This document shows positions 1 through 11,956 of a stretch of DNA of 64,000 nt, one piece after another (the stretch's first letter is position 1; each line of letters opens with the position of its first letter). The stretch covers positions 142,075,299 through 142,139,298 of the forward strand of contig NC_081406.1 in NCBI RefSeq assembly GCF_030272615.1. The letters run 5' to 3'. A program made the translations under genes and the position numbers. Origin of the DNA: Cryptomeria japonica. Lineage: Eukaryota; Streptophyta; Pinopsida; Cupressales; Cupressaceae. A model generated the notes under the pieces. That model searched no databases, was not told the DNA's origin, and was given only the letters and a program-made list of their open reading frames with translations.

Positions 1-116
1 GAGGTCTGAAACCACTCTCAAACATCCTGAAAGTATATATGGAATATAACTTAAAGTATAAGAAAGAAGAAACATAGAAGGAAAATTGTCCTGATAGAGA
101 GTGCGAAAAGTCAAAT

Positions 117-900
117 TTCGCTCGTGTCCTTCTCCAAGGGTCTAGAGCGAAAAGCGCTCCTGTCCCTCTCCAAGGGACCAAGGCGAATCGCTCGTGTCCC
201 TCACCAAGGGACCAGAGCGAAAATGCTTAGTTGAGCCATTCCTGACCTTGTTTGGACGAATCGAGACATCAAAGGCATGGTGAAGGACGAAATGAGCATG
301 ATAGAGCATCCAGACTTGATCAAAAGCAATGAAATGATGAAGTTTTTGCCTAGAGGGTCAAAATCGCTCCTGTCCCTCACTGAAGGACCAGAGCGAAATT
401 CTTCACAAGGTACGATCTCGGCAAAGATCAAGCAAGTTTTATGTTTGAAGGCAAGAAAGAGGGCAAGTTGAACCTATTGAAGATAAATTGAAGATTACCA
501 AACATCAACAAGCGACCCAAATGTCCTAGTTCGCTCCTGTCCCTCAGGAAGGGACCAGAGCGATTTTTGTTATAAATGATTTTCTTGCTAAGTTTCAATC
601 GATCCCAAGGCATGAATGAATGGAAGGACGCATTACGAACCCGTTGAATATAAATTTGGAAGCTAGCAAAGTGAAATGAAGACCACAAGAGCAAGTTCGC
701 TCCTGTCCCTCTCCAAGGGACCAGGGCGATATCACCACAAAAGGACATTCAATCGCAAGGATAAGTCAATCAAGTTCGAAGATCCCAAGGAAAATGGCAA
801 ATTCAACGTAGAAATGAAGACCTTGGACGTAAAAAAATGCAAGAATTATGATCAAATTGATGGATCGCTCCTGTCCCCCAGTCAGGGACCAGGGCGATGA
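117..900 (+). repeat. ~167-bp tandem repeat with hairpin motif inside LTR
   Basis: An imperfect palindrome of the form TCGCTCCTGTCCCT...AGGGACCAGAGCGA recurs near 118, 155, 188, 363, 530, 697 and 864. The last five are spaced 167-169 bp apart, and degenerate sequence between them also aligns, so the unit is about 167 bp. The first three are compressed side by side. The other copy of this LTR (48728-50561, opposite strand) has three more units. Confidence 0.85.
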
Positions 901-2328
901 GGTACGTATCTTCTCACTTTTTTATTTTGGCGCTTAAAACACATTTTTTTAATTTATTTAAATGCTAACAAAATCGATATTTTATTAAAAATAGCATTTA
1001 AATATTGCGCTTAATGTTAATTAATTATTTTGCCTTGTAAAAATCGAATTTGTCAATTTAAATGATAAAGGCATTTAATTAATTATTTATTAATTAATAA
1101 AAATCAAGAGGAGCGCTTAGATAGGGAGGTCGGCCTTTATTATTTAATTAAAAATCGTTTAAAATTGCTTTATTTCACAAAAGTCGGCCTTAGGGTGAAT
1201 GATGAGAGGCGCTTATATAAGGGAGGTGAAAGATTTTTATTTTCACATTATCATTTTTATCATCTCAAGTGCGATTTAAGGAAGACAAAGGGAGAAGTGC
1301 GAAGTTGTGTTCAAGGAGGTGCGAATTTATATCCAAAGGAAGGCGTTAGTACTATCCAAGGAAGTGCGAACTTGTCCAAGGCATTGGAGATCACGTCAAG
1401 GACATATCAAAGATGGCGAAATTGCTAACTTGAAGAGGAGATCACGTCCAAGACTTGAAGGGTGGCGAAGTTGATAAGAGGAACGTTCTTTTGAAGATCA
1501 CATCAAGACTATCGAATTTCAAATTTTGCCTGGGCGAATTCCTTTATTTTGCATTTTAGAGTTAAGCTCTCAAAGAGGTATGGCGATATGGATCTCTTGT
1601 TTTAATTTCGAATTTTGATCGTCATTGCCTTAATTTTGAATTTTGAGATTTTGTTCTCCCTTAGCTCAGTCTTTTTTAGGAAATGATTAATAAAGGACTT
1701 ATCATTAGGTTTCCTAAAAATTTGCTCTCTAATTTATGTTATGTATTGAAAAATCATGTTACTAATTTTGAAATGTTGTGTAGGCATCAAATGGAGATCT
1801 CATCAAGGAAAATCAAGCTGGATCAAGGACGGTCTTCGCCAGGACGATCAAGCCAAGACATGGGCGACCTCTTTCAATCCAGTGTTCCAAGGCGAGGTAC
1901 ATCATCTTCCTGCACATCAAGGACACAAGGAGTTAGAACAAGGGCTCGTTGAAGAAGCAAAATAGTTCCAGATGAATTCATTAAAGCAAGCTTCTCAACA
2001 ACATCAAGTTGAATATCTACCAAGTTACAGGTGTCAAATGAGGTGGCGTCCTAGTCATCATTTCTCCAATCAGTGGAGTCCATCTCAGCATGTCCAGATT
2101 CAATGTATTTAGCTTATGGAAGGTGGCACAAACTCCCATGTACCTACCCCGGTTATCCATTGGTCGATTTTTCTAGAAAGGACATGTGTCCAAGCAATAC
2201 AATTTTATCATTGGTCAAGCATTAAATGTTATGTAATGGTTGTAACAAACCCTAATTAGGGTTTTCATTGTAAAATCTTGGCCATTGATCTTGAATTGAT
2301 CTAAGCCATCAAATTGTATTGTGGGCAC

Positions 2329-2336
2329 TATATAAG
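2329..2336 (+). promoter_or_regulatory. TATA box of the long LTR
   Basis: TATATAAG sits in the context GGGCACTATATAAGCCCAG. The same octamer occurs at the same place in the solo LTR (47329-47336, minus). Transcription would start about 30 bp downstream, leaving roughly 0.8 kb of R/U5. The position and conservation are seen; promoter activity is inferred. Confidence 0.6.
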
Positions 2337-3191
2337 CCCAGACATTTCATTTGTAAGAGATTAGAATTAGAGAGAATTAGAGAGAGATAGTTAGAAATAG
2401 TTGAAAGTAGTTAGTAGTTAGAGAGTAGAATAGGAGGACAAGGCAAGAAATTGTTGCCATTGATTGTAAACAAATTCCATTTTCATTGAAGTAATGGTGA
2501 AATATGTCGTTTTCTTGCAATTTGCATGGTTTCTTGTGGAGTCTTCAATCTTAGATGGTAGATGATTAGATGAATGGAGGAAATGTGGTTGATTGATGGT
2601 GGAATTCGTACATCCATACTACTAGCAGTTTGTTGATTGCAGACTTGCCTTGCGTAGTCAACTGGATCATTCAGCCTAAGCTCAATTTCAATTTGTTGCC
2701 TCTTCATTGATATGCATCAACTTGGATGGTATCTATGCCTGCGGTGATGATTTGAACATCATAAAGCTCCCTTAGAAGATCGCACTAGTCTTGTGTAGAT
2801 GTTCCATTGATGTCAAAACAAGATCTAGTTAGAGTTTCATAAAAAATCAAGTCATTGCTCCTACATTCTTAGTATTAGGATTAGATCCTCTCTTCGCCCT
2901 TCCTTTTTCATTCTTTCAAATCCAAGTTAGTAAGAGCCTGTGTCCAGCAAAGCAGATCGGAAGTTCAATCATCACATGTAAGTCCCCTTGTGATCCCAGC
3001 AAATCACATCATACCACTGGAGCTTGTCCACACGTAGAGACCCTACATCAAAGAACCTTGGAGTCTACCTAACTGATCCTTTACGCGAATCTTCAGCAGT
3101 TAGAGACTATTTTCTCAAGAGAGGATAAGATGCCTATTGGTATTTTATTCTGTGTATGATGGTGTACAAAATACACGTCAACACGCAGCTA

Positions 3192-4735
3192 TACAACAAT
3201 TGGCTAATCCTAGAAGGCAGAATCGTGAGTAGGAAGATAATAGGAGTGTAGTTGGAACTCCCAGGGCCCATAGAACTCCTACACTTACAGTTGATCGGCT
3301 AGAAGGAGTAGGGGAGGATAATGATGCTATGTTTGTGGACAATGTCATGACAATGCATGATGAGTGGAGCTTACTACCCCCTGATGTAAGAGAAAATTTG
3401 AACTTTGATAGGTTCCTAACTTAGAAGAGGGAGCATGCTAGAGTTAGGCAAGACAGGAGGCCATAGAATCAGAATAGGTATCTGGAATATGATACTAGTA
3501 AATTGACCCTACCCCTATTTGATGGAAGTGGAAAGGTCACAACACGGTCACGGATTCATAAGCTGGACACCTACTTCAACTTACTGCCTATGACAGAGGA
3601 AGATGCAATTAAATTTGCCATATTGCATTTAGATGGAGTGGCTAATGATTGGTGGCATAATAGAATGGTTACCTTGCAACATAATCTCATCAATTCATAT
3701 TAGGAGTTTGCTGATCGGTTGGTTGAGCGATTTGATAAGAAGGATCCATAGTCTTATTTCAGAGATCTTGCTCATCTTAAACAGGTTGGGAGTCTAGAAG
3801 GTTACATTGGAGATTTTCAGCAATTATCAGTTATGGTTCCCAACATTTTAGAGCAAAGATTAGTTGTGCTCTTCATTGAGGGCTTATTGGAGCCTTTGAG
3901 AGGATGGATAAAATATTTTGACCCACCATCATTATAGGAGGCAATGAAGAAGGCTAGAAGTATGGAGTTCGCAGCCCCAAAAAGAAAAAGTTCGCATAAA
4001 GATGTTCCTTCTACCAGCAATGAGAGTCCTCAACAATTTGCTGATAAGAAAAAGGAACCAGCAACAATGGTGGATGAGAAGACATAGGAAGAGCTAAGGA
4101 AAAAGAAATTGTGTTTTTGGTGCCAGAAGCCTTCAACAAAGAGCATGATTGCCCTATGAGGCCCAAGGGCAAAGCAAGTCGTATGACGTGGACATATTAT
4201 GAGGATTCTGATTCTGAAATTTTAGATCAGCAAGCTGCTTCAGGGGATGATCAGGGTGGAAAAGCTTCAGCAGAGTTTGGGCCTGATGGGAATCTATCTC
4301 CTATGGCATTATTTGATGACGAGCAGGATGAGGTTACTTTCCGAGTTCAGAGGAACAGTTAGTGGACAGCGTTGCATTGCTTTGCTTGACACTGGAGCAA
4401 TGCATACTTTTATTGATGAGGGATTTGTGGCCAGATGCAGATTGCAGACAGAGGATTTCAATGGATTTAGAGTCAAAGTTGCAGATGGATATACCCTCAT
4501 GTGCACTAGACGAATAGGTAATCTCACCTTACAACTAAATGATTATGAGTTAGAAGTTGACTTTTATGTGGTCAATATCGATGCAGTGGATGTAGTTTTG
4601 GGCATGAAATGGCTCCAAAATATTGAAATATTTACCCTCAACGTACCTAAATTGGAAATGAAATTTGAATTGAATAACAAGACTTATGTGTTGAGGGGAA
4701 TTGCAGATGGGAGCTTGCATTCTATCTCTCTGTAG
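3192..4735 (+). pseudogene. Decayed gypsy gag-protease
   Basis: The reading frame enters mid-gag directly after the LTR end. It aligns along its length with the gag of the chromoviruses at 21734-22189 and 29545-31476, including the motif DGSGK, the WW block near 3650 (VANDWWHNRMVTLQHN) and the RFDKKDP block. At least seven in-frame stops are all TAG, most of them at positions where intact relatives have Gln. The zinc knuckle (about 4108-4160) is split by a frameshift: its CX2C half is in one frame and its HDC half in another. The protease part (about 4345-4735) keeps the catalytic LLDTGAMHTFID motif and the VVLGMKWL flap-end motif. No RT, RNase H or integrase follows. The product would have been a capsid plus aspartic protease; it is non-functional now. 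Confidence 0.9.
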
Positions 4736-5381
4736 AGAAGAGAACAGGAAGATGAAGCATGCGATCATTTAGGAGGAGTTCACGTTTGCTCATGACTCTA
4801 GTGGTACAGAGTGGTATGATTTGGAATAGCATGGAGGCGTTGTTCAGTTTGTGAACAATCCCTTGTTTGAGACAGACACTACATGGTCATGTGATAATCC
4901 ACTCTTCGAGATAGATGTTGATCACTCTCACGACCCCCAGTCCTAAGGTGAGCATTGATCGTAGTGTTTGGGATCCTAATAGGGCATCGAGATTTCAAAC
5001 AGGACTCGCAAAGGAGTTTTCTGAGGTGTACATAGTGAGGAGTGTGTACGGTTTTACCTGATCCTTATGTACATGATTTATTTCAGATGCACAATTTAGT
5101 GGCAAATGTGATGGACAGTATGTATGATAGCATATATCTTGTGCCAAGTTTGGAAGCAACAAAGATCAGTGTTATGAGTTGCCTCCACTCAAGACTCTTA
5201 CTCCAGTTACACCTAATGGTGAGGATGAGTTGATTCAGCAAGTTCAGCTTGATGTGCCAATGTTACGAGAGTTGTTTGGAGACAGCAGGGACATTGCAGA
5301 GGTCTCCACTTGGGATCCAGGTGGAGGAGTTTATTTGCAATCGAGATTGCTTGGGGACAAGAAATTTTAGGAGGGGCGAAT
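4736..5381 (+). pseudogene. 3'-terminal coding tail of non-autonomous gypsy element
   Basis: This stretch replaces pol between protease and LTR. In the frame ending at 5370 it encodes a tail with ELFGDSRDIAEV, then a WDPGG motif, then RLLGDKKF and an EGRIMMSPF-like end that runs into the LTR. A clearly related tail ends the 212-aa ORF of the minus-strand element at 58670-59308 (ELFGDNKDI, WDLGG, QRLLGDKQF). The last residues correspond to the post-chromodomain end of the autonomous chromoviruses ([18 protein letters not shown]). Several stops are present, including a TAG at the Gln of KQFQEGR. The function of the tail is unknown. Confidence 0.6.
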
Positions 5382-6160
5382 TATGATGTCCCCATTTTAG
5401 CAGACATGGATTTTGGATGAATAGCCTATCATTCTGACCCTCGTAGGCTAATAATTGTGGTCTTTTGAGGCAGAGGTATGGTTAATGGAGGTTCTTGTCT
5501 TCTCCAGAATTCAGTATGTTCTAGTTTGGTCTTCGTTTGGCACAGATTGGACTTTGTTTGGGCTCAGTTTCATATACTTACTATTTATAGTAAGTTAGGA
5601 GACGATCAAGAGGGACCCTTTCTATTTTTAGTAAGGCAATTGCACGTACAAAGGATAAAATGGTTAACTTTTGGGTGCAGACGAAATTGAGAAATAATGT
5701 TTTTTTGGGAGATATGATTATTTAATTATTAATAAAGTGAACATTTTATTAGTAATTAATTATAATAAGGCATTTAATGTTATATAAAAAAGTTATTAAT
5801 ATTTCATAAAGAATGGGTCAAGTATCATTAAAAAGGGGCCAATTGATTATTTAAGTGAGGTGCCTAGGCCAAGGGGGTGAAATTAAATTATAATGCCAAC
5901 ATTAAAAATGTTTAATGAGTTAAAATTGTGCCTTTTTGGAGAAATTCGGCCCCCTCTTCGAGAGATATAAATATGCATTGAAGAAGCCAATAAATTCACT
6001 CTTTGTGCATCTATTTTATGAATTTCTCTCTGCAAGTGGGAGCCAAGGGTTTCTTCTTCAACCAGCCATTGGAGAACAGTAAAATCTTCAATGTTGCAGC
6101 CATTTGAGGTGGTGAAATATCCATTGAATTTGGCATTCTCGAGAACTCCACTCAAGGGTT
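5382..6160 (+). repeat. Truncated 3' LTR of the gag-only gypsy element
   Basis: It begins TATGATGTCCCCATTTTAG, a mutated form of the TGTAATGTCCCC start shared by the chromovirus LTRs of this window. It follows a purine-rich GGAGGGGCGAA tract. A TATA box (GATATAAATA) lies at 5964-5973. The stretch at about 6045-6155 matches the transcribed leader of LTRs A-H (GAGGTGGTGAAATATCCA and flanks). Similarity stops near 6160, so the U5 end is lost. Confidence 0.75.
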
Positions 6161-6205
6161 CTAATTGTGCTTAATAAGCAAGAATTCTTTTAAGTTTCTA
6201 GTAGA

Positions 6206-7129
6206 TTGAAGGAAGTGTATGAGAAGATTCGAGAGCAAAATCAAAGCATCATAATTGCACATCAATTGCAGCCATTGCAAACCGTACATATGTTGCAGCA
6301 ACACCTGTGCAGATGGTGCGGTCCAAGTGACCATGATGATGGGAATTGCCCGAAGTCAGGAGTGAACCTGTTGACCATCGATAGAACGAAGGAAGAGGAG
6401 ACGTTGGCAATTACATGAGCGCAAGCAAAAAACGCTACATACCCAGACCCTCGTACGGAAAAGGAGAGGGTACGGGCAACTAAGGCCAACGTTGAAAGGG
6501 AGATGAAGAAGGAGCAAAGGGAAACAACAAATGAGGCCACCTGCACTTCTGCAAAATCCAAACAAAATATCCTCAGACAAGTATAGTAGACAGAGGTGTC
6601 CATAAAAATTAGAGACCTTCTTAGCACTATGCCATGACTAAAGGAGGCCATTACCAGCGCCATAGATGTGCCTATCCATATGGAGGCACTACACACGATG
6701 ATTCTAGCTAGCCCTTCGGTGGACCAAATGCTACTCGTTGTGAATAGTGAAAGACACCTTGTTGTCGTCGAAGTGGGAATACTAGGTACGATACTCACTG
6801 ACACCATTGTCGATGGAGGATCTGGGGTGAACGTGCCTCCTGAAGAAACATGGAGGAAATTGGGGAAATCGACATTGTGGCTGTCAATATTCAACCTAGT
6901 AGGGGCCGATTAGCATGACATTAAGCCAATCGGGACTCTCATGGCACAACGAGTAACCATTGGCACTCAGCCCTTCATTCTGGACTTTGTAGTTATCCCC
7001 CTTAAAAAGAAAGGTTATGATGCAATCCTTGGGAGAGGATGGCTGATCCCTGCTAGGGTAAACCACAATTGGAAGTGTAATACGCTATCCATGGAAAGTA
7101 GGGGTCGGAAATTTGTGATCGAACTCTAG
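6206..7129 (+). pseudogene. CCHC gag-protease relic of a second gypsy-like element
   Basis: One reading frame runs through the whole interval, broken by six stops (near 6416, 6584, 6587, 6646, 6911 and 7127). Near the start is a canonical zinc knuckle CX2CX4HX4C (CRWCGPSDHDDGNC). A charged linker follows, then a retropepsin-like domain with IVDGGSGVN as the catalytic Asp motif (D-G-G-S rather than D-T/S-G) and GYDAILGRGWL near its end. No RT, RNase H or integrase is present; the frame is followed directly by a G-rich tract and an LTR. This suggests a deleted or gag-protease-only non-autonomous element. Confidence 0.75.
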
Positions 7130-7307
7130 TATAGGACGCAGCAGGTTCGCCATTTGAGAGAGCAGCTGGCTGCATCTATACCGACCCCTCCTCCTGCACC
7201 TTCTTCTTCAAGGACGCTTTCTCGGCCCCCAGCTCCTTGATTTCTTTTCTGTAGTTGTTGTCATTATGGTATCCCCATTTTTTTGTGTGTCGTCCGGAGA
7301 CGACTCT

Positions 7308-7320
7308 CTTTTTGGGGGGG
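7308..7320 (+). other. Polypurine-tract-like sequence
   Basis: CTTTTTGGGGGGG sits a few bases before a TGTTGTAG LTR-like start and after the gag-protease relic, the place where plus-strand DNA priming occurs. Position and composition are seen; the role is inferred. Confidence 0.45.
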
Positions 7321-7325
7321 TATGA

Positions 7326-7619
7326 TGTTGTAGAGAAAATTAGTATTTGTTAGTAAATGTTAGGGGTTGGCGGTTGGTCGACGGTTGCTGACGGTTGGCA
7401 CCGGCAGTCGGTCGACACCCCTTGTATATATGTCTATGTACCCCAATCTCTAGATAGTATTATAATTATGCTGATGCTATTATGTTATTCTGAGATACAT
7501 TGTAATGTTGGCATTAATGAATATACAGTTTTGAGTTCTCTACATTTCATGCATATGTGTACTATTCTGTTTTGCTCTCATTCTGTAATGTTCTTAACCA
7601 TTCCCTACGGAGTAAAACA
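7326..7619 (+). repeat. Short LTR (about 294 bp)
   Basis: It starts TGTTGTAG and ends TACGGAGTAAAACA, giving TGTT/AACA inverted ends. It contains a TATA-like TGTATATATG near 7424. It lies just after the G-rich tract, as a 3' LTR would. No second copy is in the window, so both boundaries are provisional. Confidence 0.45.
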
Positions 7620-8936
7620 ATTGCCAACTTGGAAGGCAGATTTGGATGAGAATTTGAACATGTCTAGGTAGACTTGGCAAAAGATTTTGCCATGTGCTCA
7701 TGCTTTGTTACCTTGGACGAACTTTGGACAATCACCTTCCAACTTTCTTGACCTCATCCATGCCTTAGTTTATTTTCAACTTAATTTTGCTTGCTTGACC
7801 TTGTGTAGGAGTTTGACTAACTCTTGCCAAGAGTTGATTAACCAATGGTAGGAGTTTACTATGCGTCTGACAATTTTACTTGCCTAGCCGGACTTTGATC
7901 ATGCTTGGAAGGAATTCATCTTCTCCTTGTCACGCCAACTTGGAAGACTCCATGCCAAGGCGGACTTGGAAGATTGTTGGACATGTTCAAGGTGGACTAG
8001 GATAGTTCTTAGACATGGCAGACTCGACAAAGGCTTTGTCAATTTGTGTTTGCTCTTTGTTGTGACCTTCTTCATATTTTCCTTAGGCTGGGTGAAGTTT
8101 GAAAACCTCTTGCCAACCTTAATTTGTCTTCATCATGGTTAGACTTTTAGAAAATAGAGGTAGGTAGTAGATGTTAGAAGTTGGAATTAGAAGTACAATA
8201 GGAATTTTTAGCAGACATTGTTGTAATGGTAATTGAAGCAAGTGAATTAAGCATTGAAGCATGGTGTTTTGCCATTTGACTCCTCTGGTTTGTATGGTTT
8301 CTTTTCATCAAATTAGCTAAAGTTCAGTGATTATAATGGTTAAGTGTGAGGGTATTTGATTGATTTCAGGTTCATACCATTGGAGGCTTGCTGACTGTAG
8401 GTCTCTATGCATGGTTAGTCTGAGCCTTCTATTGTTGTTAGTTCAACCGTGAAAGTTCATCTAAGTTGCACCAAAATTGGGTAATTAATGAATGTTCATG
8501 GTCAGAAAATCCTTTTATTCCCTTTGGAGATTGCATTGTTTTTGTGGAGTTGTGATTTTATCTCTAGCTAAGCAAGAATTAGTTTTATTTAAATTTTGTT
8601 TATCTACAGTATTAGCCATTACTATCATTGTCCCTAGGATCTCTAAACCCTATCCTTTTGTTGTTTATTTAACCAGTTTGAGATGTGAAGCATCAACAAA
8701 CTGCTATATCGAATGCAAACCAGCTTGTCAGATGCATAAGTCCCCTTGAGATTACTAGCAAATCACATCAACACTGAGTTATCCTAAGCACAGCTATTAC
8801 CCAACATTAGGAACCTTGAAGTTCTTTGTTCAGACAGTTTGAAGGCATACAAAGTTCCCTTATTCAAGAGAGAGTAGGATGTACTTAATGCATTTTATTT
8901 TGTGTTAACGGAAGTGCTGAATTTCCCCTTCAACGA
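7620..8936 (+). repeat. Degenerate LTR 3' region
   Basis: The last 250 bp (about 8690-8936) parallels the end of the long LTR at 2940-3191: AAGTCCCCTTG..., AGCAAATCACATCA, a CAAGAGAG block, GTATTTTATT-like sequence, and an end near CCCCTTCAACGA where the relative has CAACA. The earlier part is too diverged for me to align. There is no convincing ORF. Confidence 0.4.
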
Positions 8937-10126
8937 GCATGTGGTCCACATTCCTATGATGGGGTTCCCCGTCAACTGTGGGCTTCTTGAAACATTCATC
9001 TTTGCAAACCCACTCACTCTATTAGCTTTATAAATCTGCTTTAATTCAATATTGCAAACCTAGTAGTCCACACACAAGGCCATAGGAGGAAATGCAAGTT
9101 GCTATCCTTTTTTTCCAATCTCTAGCTGTTCATTGGTCTTGCATATTAAGAGATGTTTAAAGGGCTATAACTTGCTTCTTTCTCAAAACGTCCATCCCAG
9201 CCCTCTTAGCCCAAAACTCCCATATTGACATTATCAGATCTGTATTTTCCTTCTCATGGTAGTGACTAATGATACAACTGACTCTTCCAGCCCAAGCCTT
9301 GTCATGAACATTTCACAATGCCCATATACAAATAAAATCATCCTAATGCAAATATACAAAGATGACATCCATGAGGTGATTTTTTAAATATTCAATCCAG
9401 TCAAGAACATCCTTCTACATGTTTACTTTTATACAAGTGCATAGACACATGATTATAACTTGTTCCTACAAGACAAAAATATCTAGATAACTAAATCCTT
9501 CTCAAGTCCAAATATTATTTCTTTTATTAAAATAATTTATGCATAACCAAACAAGAACCAAAGAAGAATAAAGCATGTTTACTGGTGCTGAAATAACACG
9601 AAACTCTTGTCCACCAATACAAAGCGTAGAGCCCCCATGCACATTGAAATGTTTAAAACCAATAGCACCTAGAATAAGTCAACAAATGATGCATTAGAGA
9701 AAATGTTGGCACTGCTCATCAAAATATTATTAAAAATTTGATACTGAAAAAAAAGACTCAATAAAACTCACAATATGAATACAGACAAAACCAGATCGTG
9801 ATATATACCAAAAAAATTGCAATAACTCTAAACTTCTAAATACTACATTACCACCTTTTAGTCTTTATTCCTTATTGTACCAAGCTCAAACCATCTAGTG
9901 AAATATTAACAAAGATATGTCATTTTCAAAGAAACACATATCAGAGATATTGTATAGATGAAAATAAGACAATTTATTCCAGCAAGGTTCGTCAAAGGAA
10001 ACAAAATAACTCACCAACTAAAATACATGTGTAATAACAATGTAAGTTCAAAGGATAATTTTTCAGTCAATATAAAAGGATCTTTACGAATGTTCTGCAA
10101 TTTTGAGACATAATCAGCAAACTTTA
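8937..10126. other. Unassigned AT-rich spacer
   Basis: I see no coding frame, tRNA, LTR end or repeat shared with the rest of the window in this 1.2 kb. It is AT-rich with scattered short A/T runs. It lies immediately outside the inferred 3' end of the old Tat-like element at 10127, so it may be pre-insertion DNA. Confidence 0.4.
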
Positions 10127-10647
10127 TGTTGGTTAACAGATTGAGCCTTTCATAATTTTATGATAAATGACTCATGTATGCCCTTATTTTTGTGAAAGAC
10201 AAATAGAACCAACAGTTGGGTAAATCAATGAATTGTTTACCCTCTGCATAAGGGTGTAGCTTCCCGTATGATGTTCAATGAATTTTTAAACACACAAAAA
10301 TATTAACTTCGCTTTTAACCAGAAAGCGAAAAAAAAAGGTTTTTCACATTCATCAGTCAACACCACATGAATGCCAGGAAGATAAACACTCTATATGTAA
10401 ACCCACAGATTTACCATCAAGAATAACTTTACTTTAGAAACTATAATTAAAGAAACGATAAAATCATGGACTCTGATTGAGTCTCTCTCGTGTCTCCAAG
10501 GACAAGGGGAATCAGATCCACACAATATTAACAACAAAATTACTTATTATATTCATTTTCAGACATATGAAAGTGGATAATCAAAGAAGCAACAGATTCA
10601 ACACAAACAAATTTATCCCAACAGAGATTTCTTTTCTGCATTTAAAT

Positions 10648-11650
10648 CAAAGAAACGGGACTCGGACTTGGCTCAGACTCAGCAAGGCTGACTCGGACTC
10701 GGCTCTAGACTCGGCTGGACTCGGGAAAGTGAAAAACTCAAGAAATTTAGAGATTTTTAAAGATTTAAAACTTGTTTCAGGCACCCTTTATTGAATACAC
10801 CTTAAAGACACAATAACATCATCAAACTCGGCTCATTTGATTACATACACAAGTATACATCAATCACATAAGCATAAATGCAAATCGTAGCTGAAGGAAA
10901 TAACAGACATAGCTATATAAATATTGTCAAATGTATACAATATTACAAAACTCATGGAATAAAAAATCCATATCATATGAAAATCATCAAATGTTTCATA
11001 CAAATACCGAAGGTAAATACAACTACAAGCCTATGGCTCAGAGGAGCCTGCACCCTCCGGCCCGACCCCCTGCGAAGGTGTCTAAGGTAGGTCCTGGATG
11101 ACTCGACAGCCATAGCAACTCCCTGTGACACCATGCCATGCTCACAAACATCAGGAACATCCGTGTCACTATCTGCCTCTGAATCTCTTGTCTGTGCTTG
11201 TGCTCTCCGCTCCTCCTCTACCATGGCTACAGTCTCAGCCTATCTACCTGGTCGATCCAATCAGTGTCAAACTCAGAGGTTAAATTTTCCCTACTTTTAT
11301 CGACGCAATTTCCCCCCATTTTTCTATTGGCTGGCATGTTGTAACCCTAATTTTTCTCATTCTCAGGCGGAGGTTGTAGTGAACAAAGACGATACCATTC
11401 ATTTTAAAAAAACTTTTTAAAATGTTTTTTTTTGTCATTTTACTAACCCAGCCAGTAGCAGAGTTTGGGGCTCAGGACTCGCCAAGTTTGGCAAGTTTGA
11501 GCCAAACTCGCCAACTCGGCGAGTCTGGCGATTTTGCTCGCCAGACTCGGACGAGTCCGAGTCCGAGTCCCAGAGACTCGGCAAGCATGACTCGGACTCG
11601 GACTCGGACTCGCCGAGTTTAGGCGATGATTGGCGATTTTCGTTTCTATG
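10648..11650 (-). mobile_element. Non-autonomous hAT element with GACTCGG subterminal repeats
   Basis: The empty site is visible at 53960-53990, where TGCATTTAAATACACAG is uninterrupted. Here the same sequence is split, flanked by an 8-bp duplication (ATTTAAAT / ATTCAAAT). The ends form a TIR of CAAAGAAACG versus CATAGAAACG. GACTCGG/CCGAGTC motifs crowd both ends (10660-10730, 11480-11620). The interior aligns with the hAT-like region 52120-52740 but lacks the transposase dimerisation exon. An 8-bp target duplication is the hallmark of the hAT superfamily. It presumably relied on a transposase made elsewhere. Confidence 0.85.
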
Positions 11651-11956
11651 ATTCAAATACACAGATTTAAAAGTTGCTAAAAATGTCTAATTTTATTCAC
11701 TGATATGCCTTCATTGACAATCCACAAGTATCTAAAACAAAGTCTGCCAATCTTTTCAAAATTTCTCGGACCTTTTTTAAGTCTTTATCCAGAAATATAT
11801 AGCTAAACTTTCTACCCTAACCACTCGGTAGCCACAGAGTTACACCGCTCTGCTCGAGGGTAAGTTTAAACAGTCTGTTTTTTAAACTAACTTATAAAAC
11901 CGTTTTTTGACTAAAAACAGCAGAAAGGAAAGAAAACACGGGAACAATTATTCAAT

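Larger units (their letters stand above)
1..3191 (+). repeat. 3' portion of a very long LTR (Tat-like family)
   Basis: The segment is the near-identical reverse complement of 46475-50110, where the same family forms a complete 4.53 kb solo LTR, so its 5' 0.9 kb lies outside the window. It ends in ACACGTCAACA, matching the CAACA end of the complete copy. Just downstream (CGCAG...) a different element's gag reading frame begins mid-protein, so this LTR was probably inserted into that gag. The left target duplication cannot be seen. The segment carries a degenerate 167-bp tandem array (117-900), an AT-rich stretch (910-1160) and a TATA box (2329). Confidence 0.85.

Noticed and set aside
201-900. 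Short ORFs in the tandem-repeat part of the long LTR (both strands)
   Set aside because: They simply translate the 167-bp repeat and its palindrome, and differ in frame from unit to unit.
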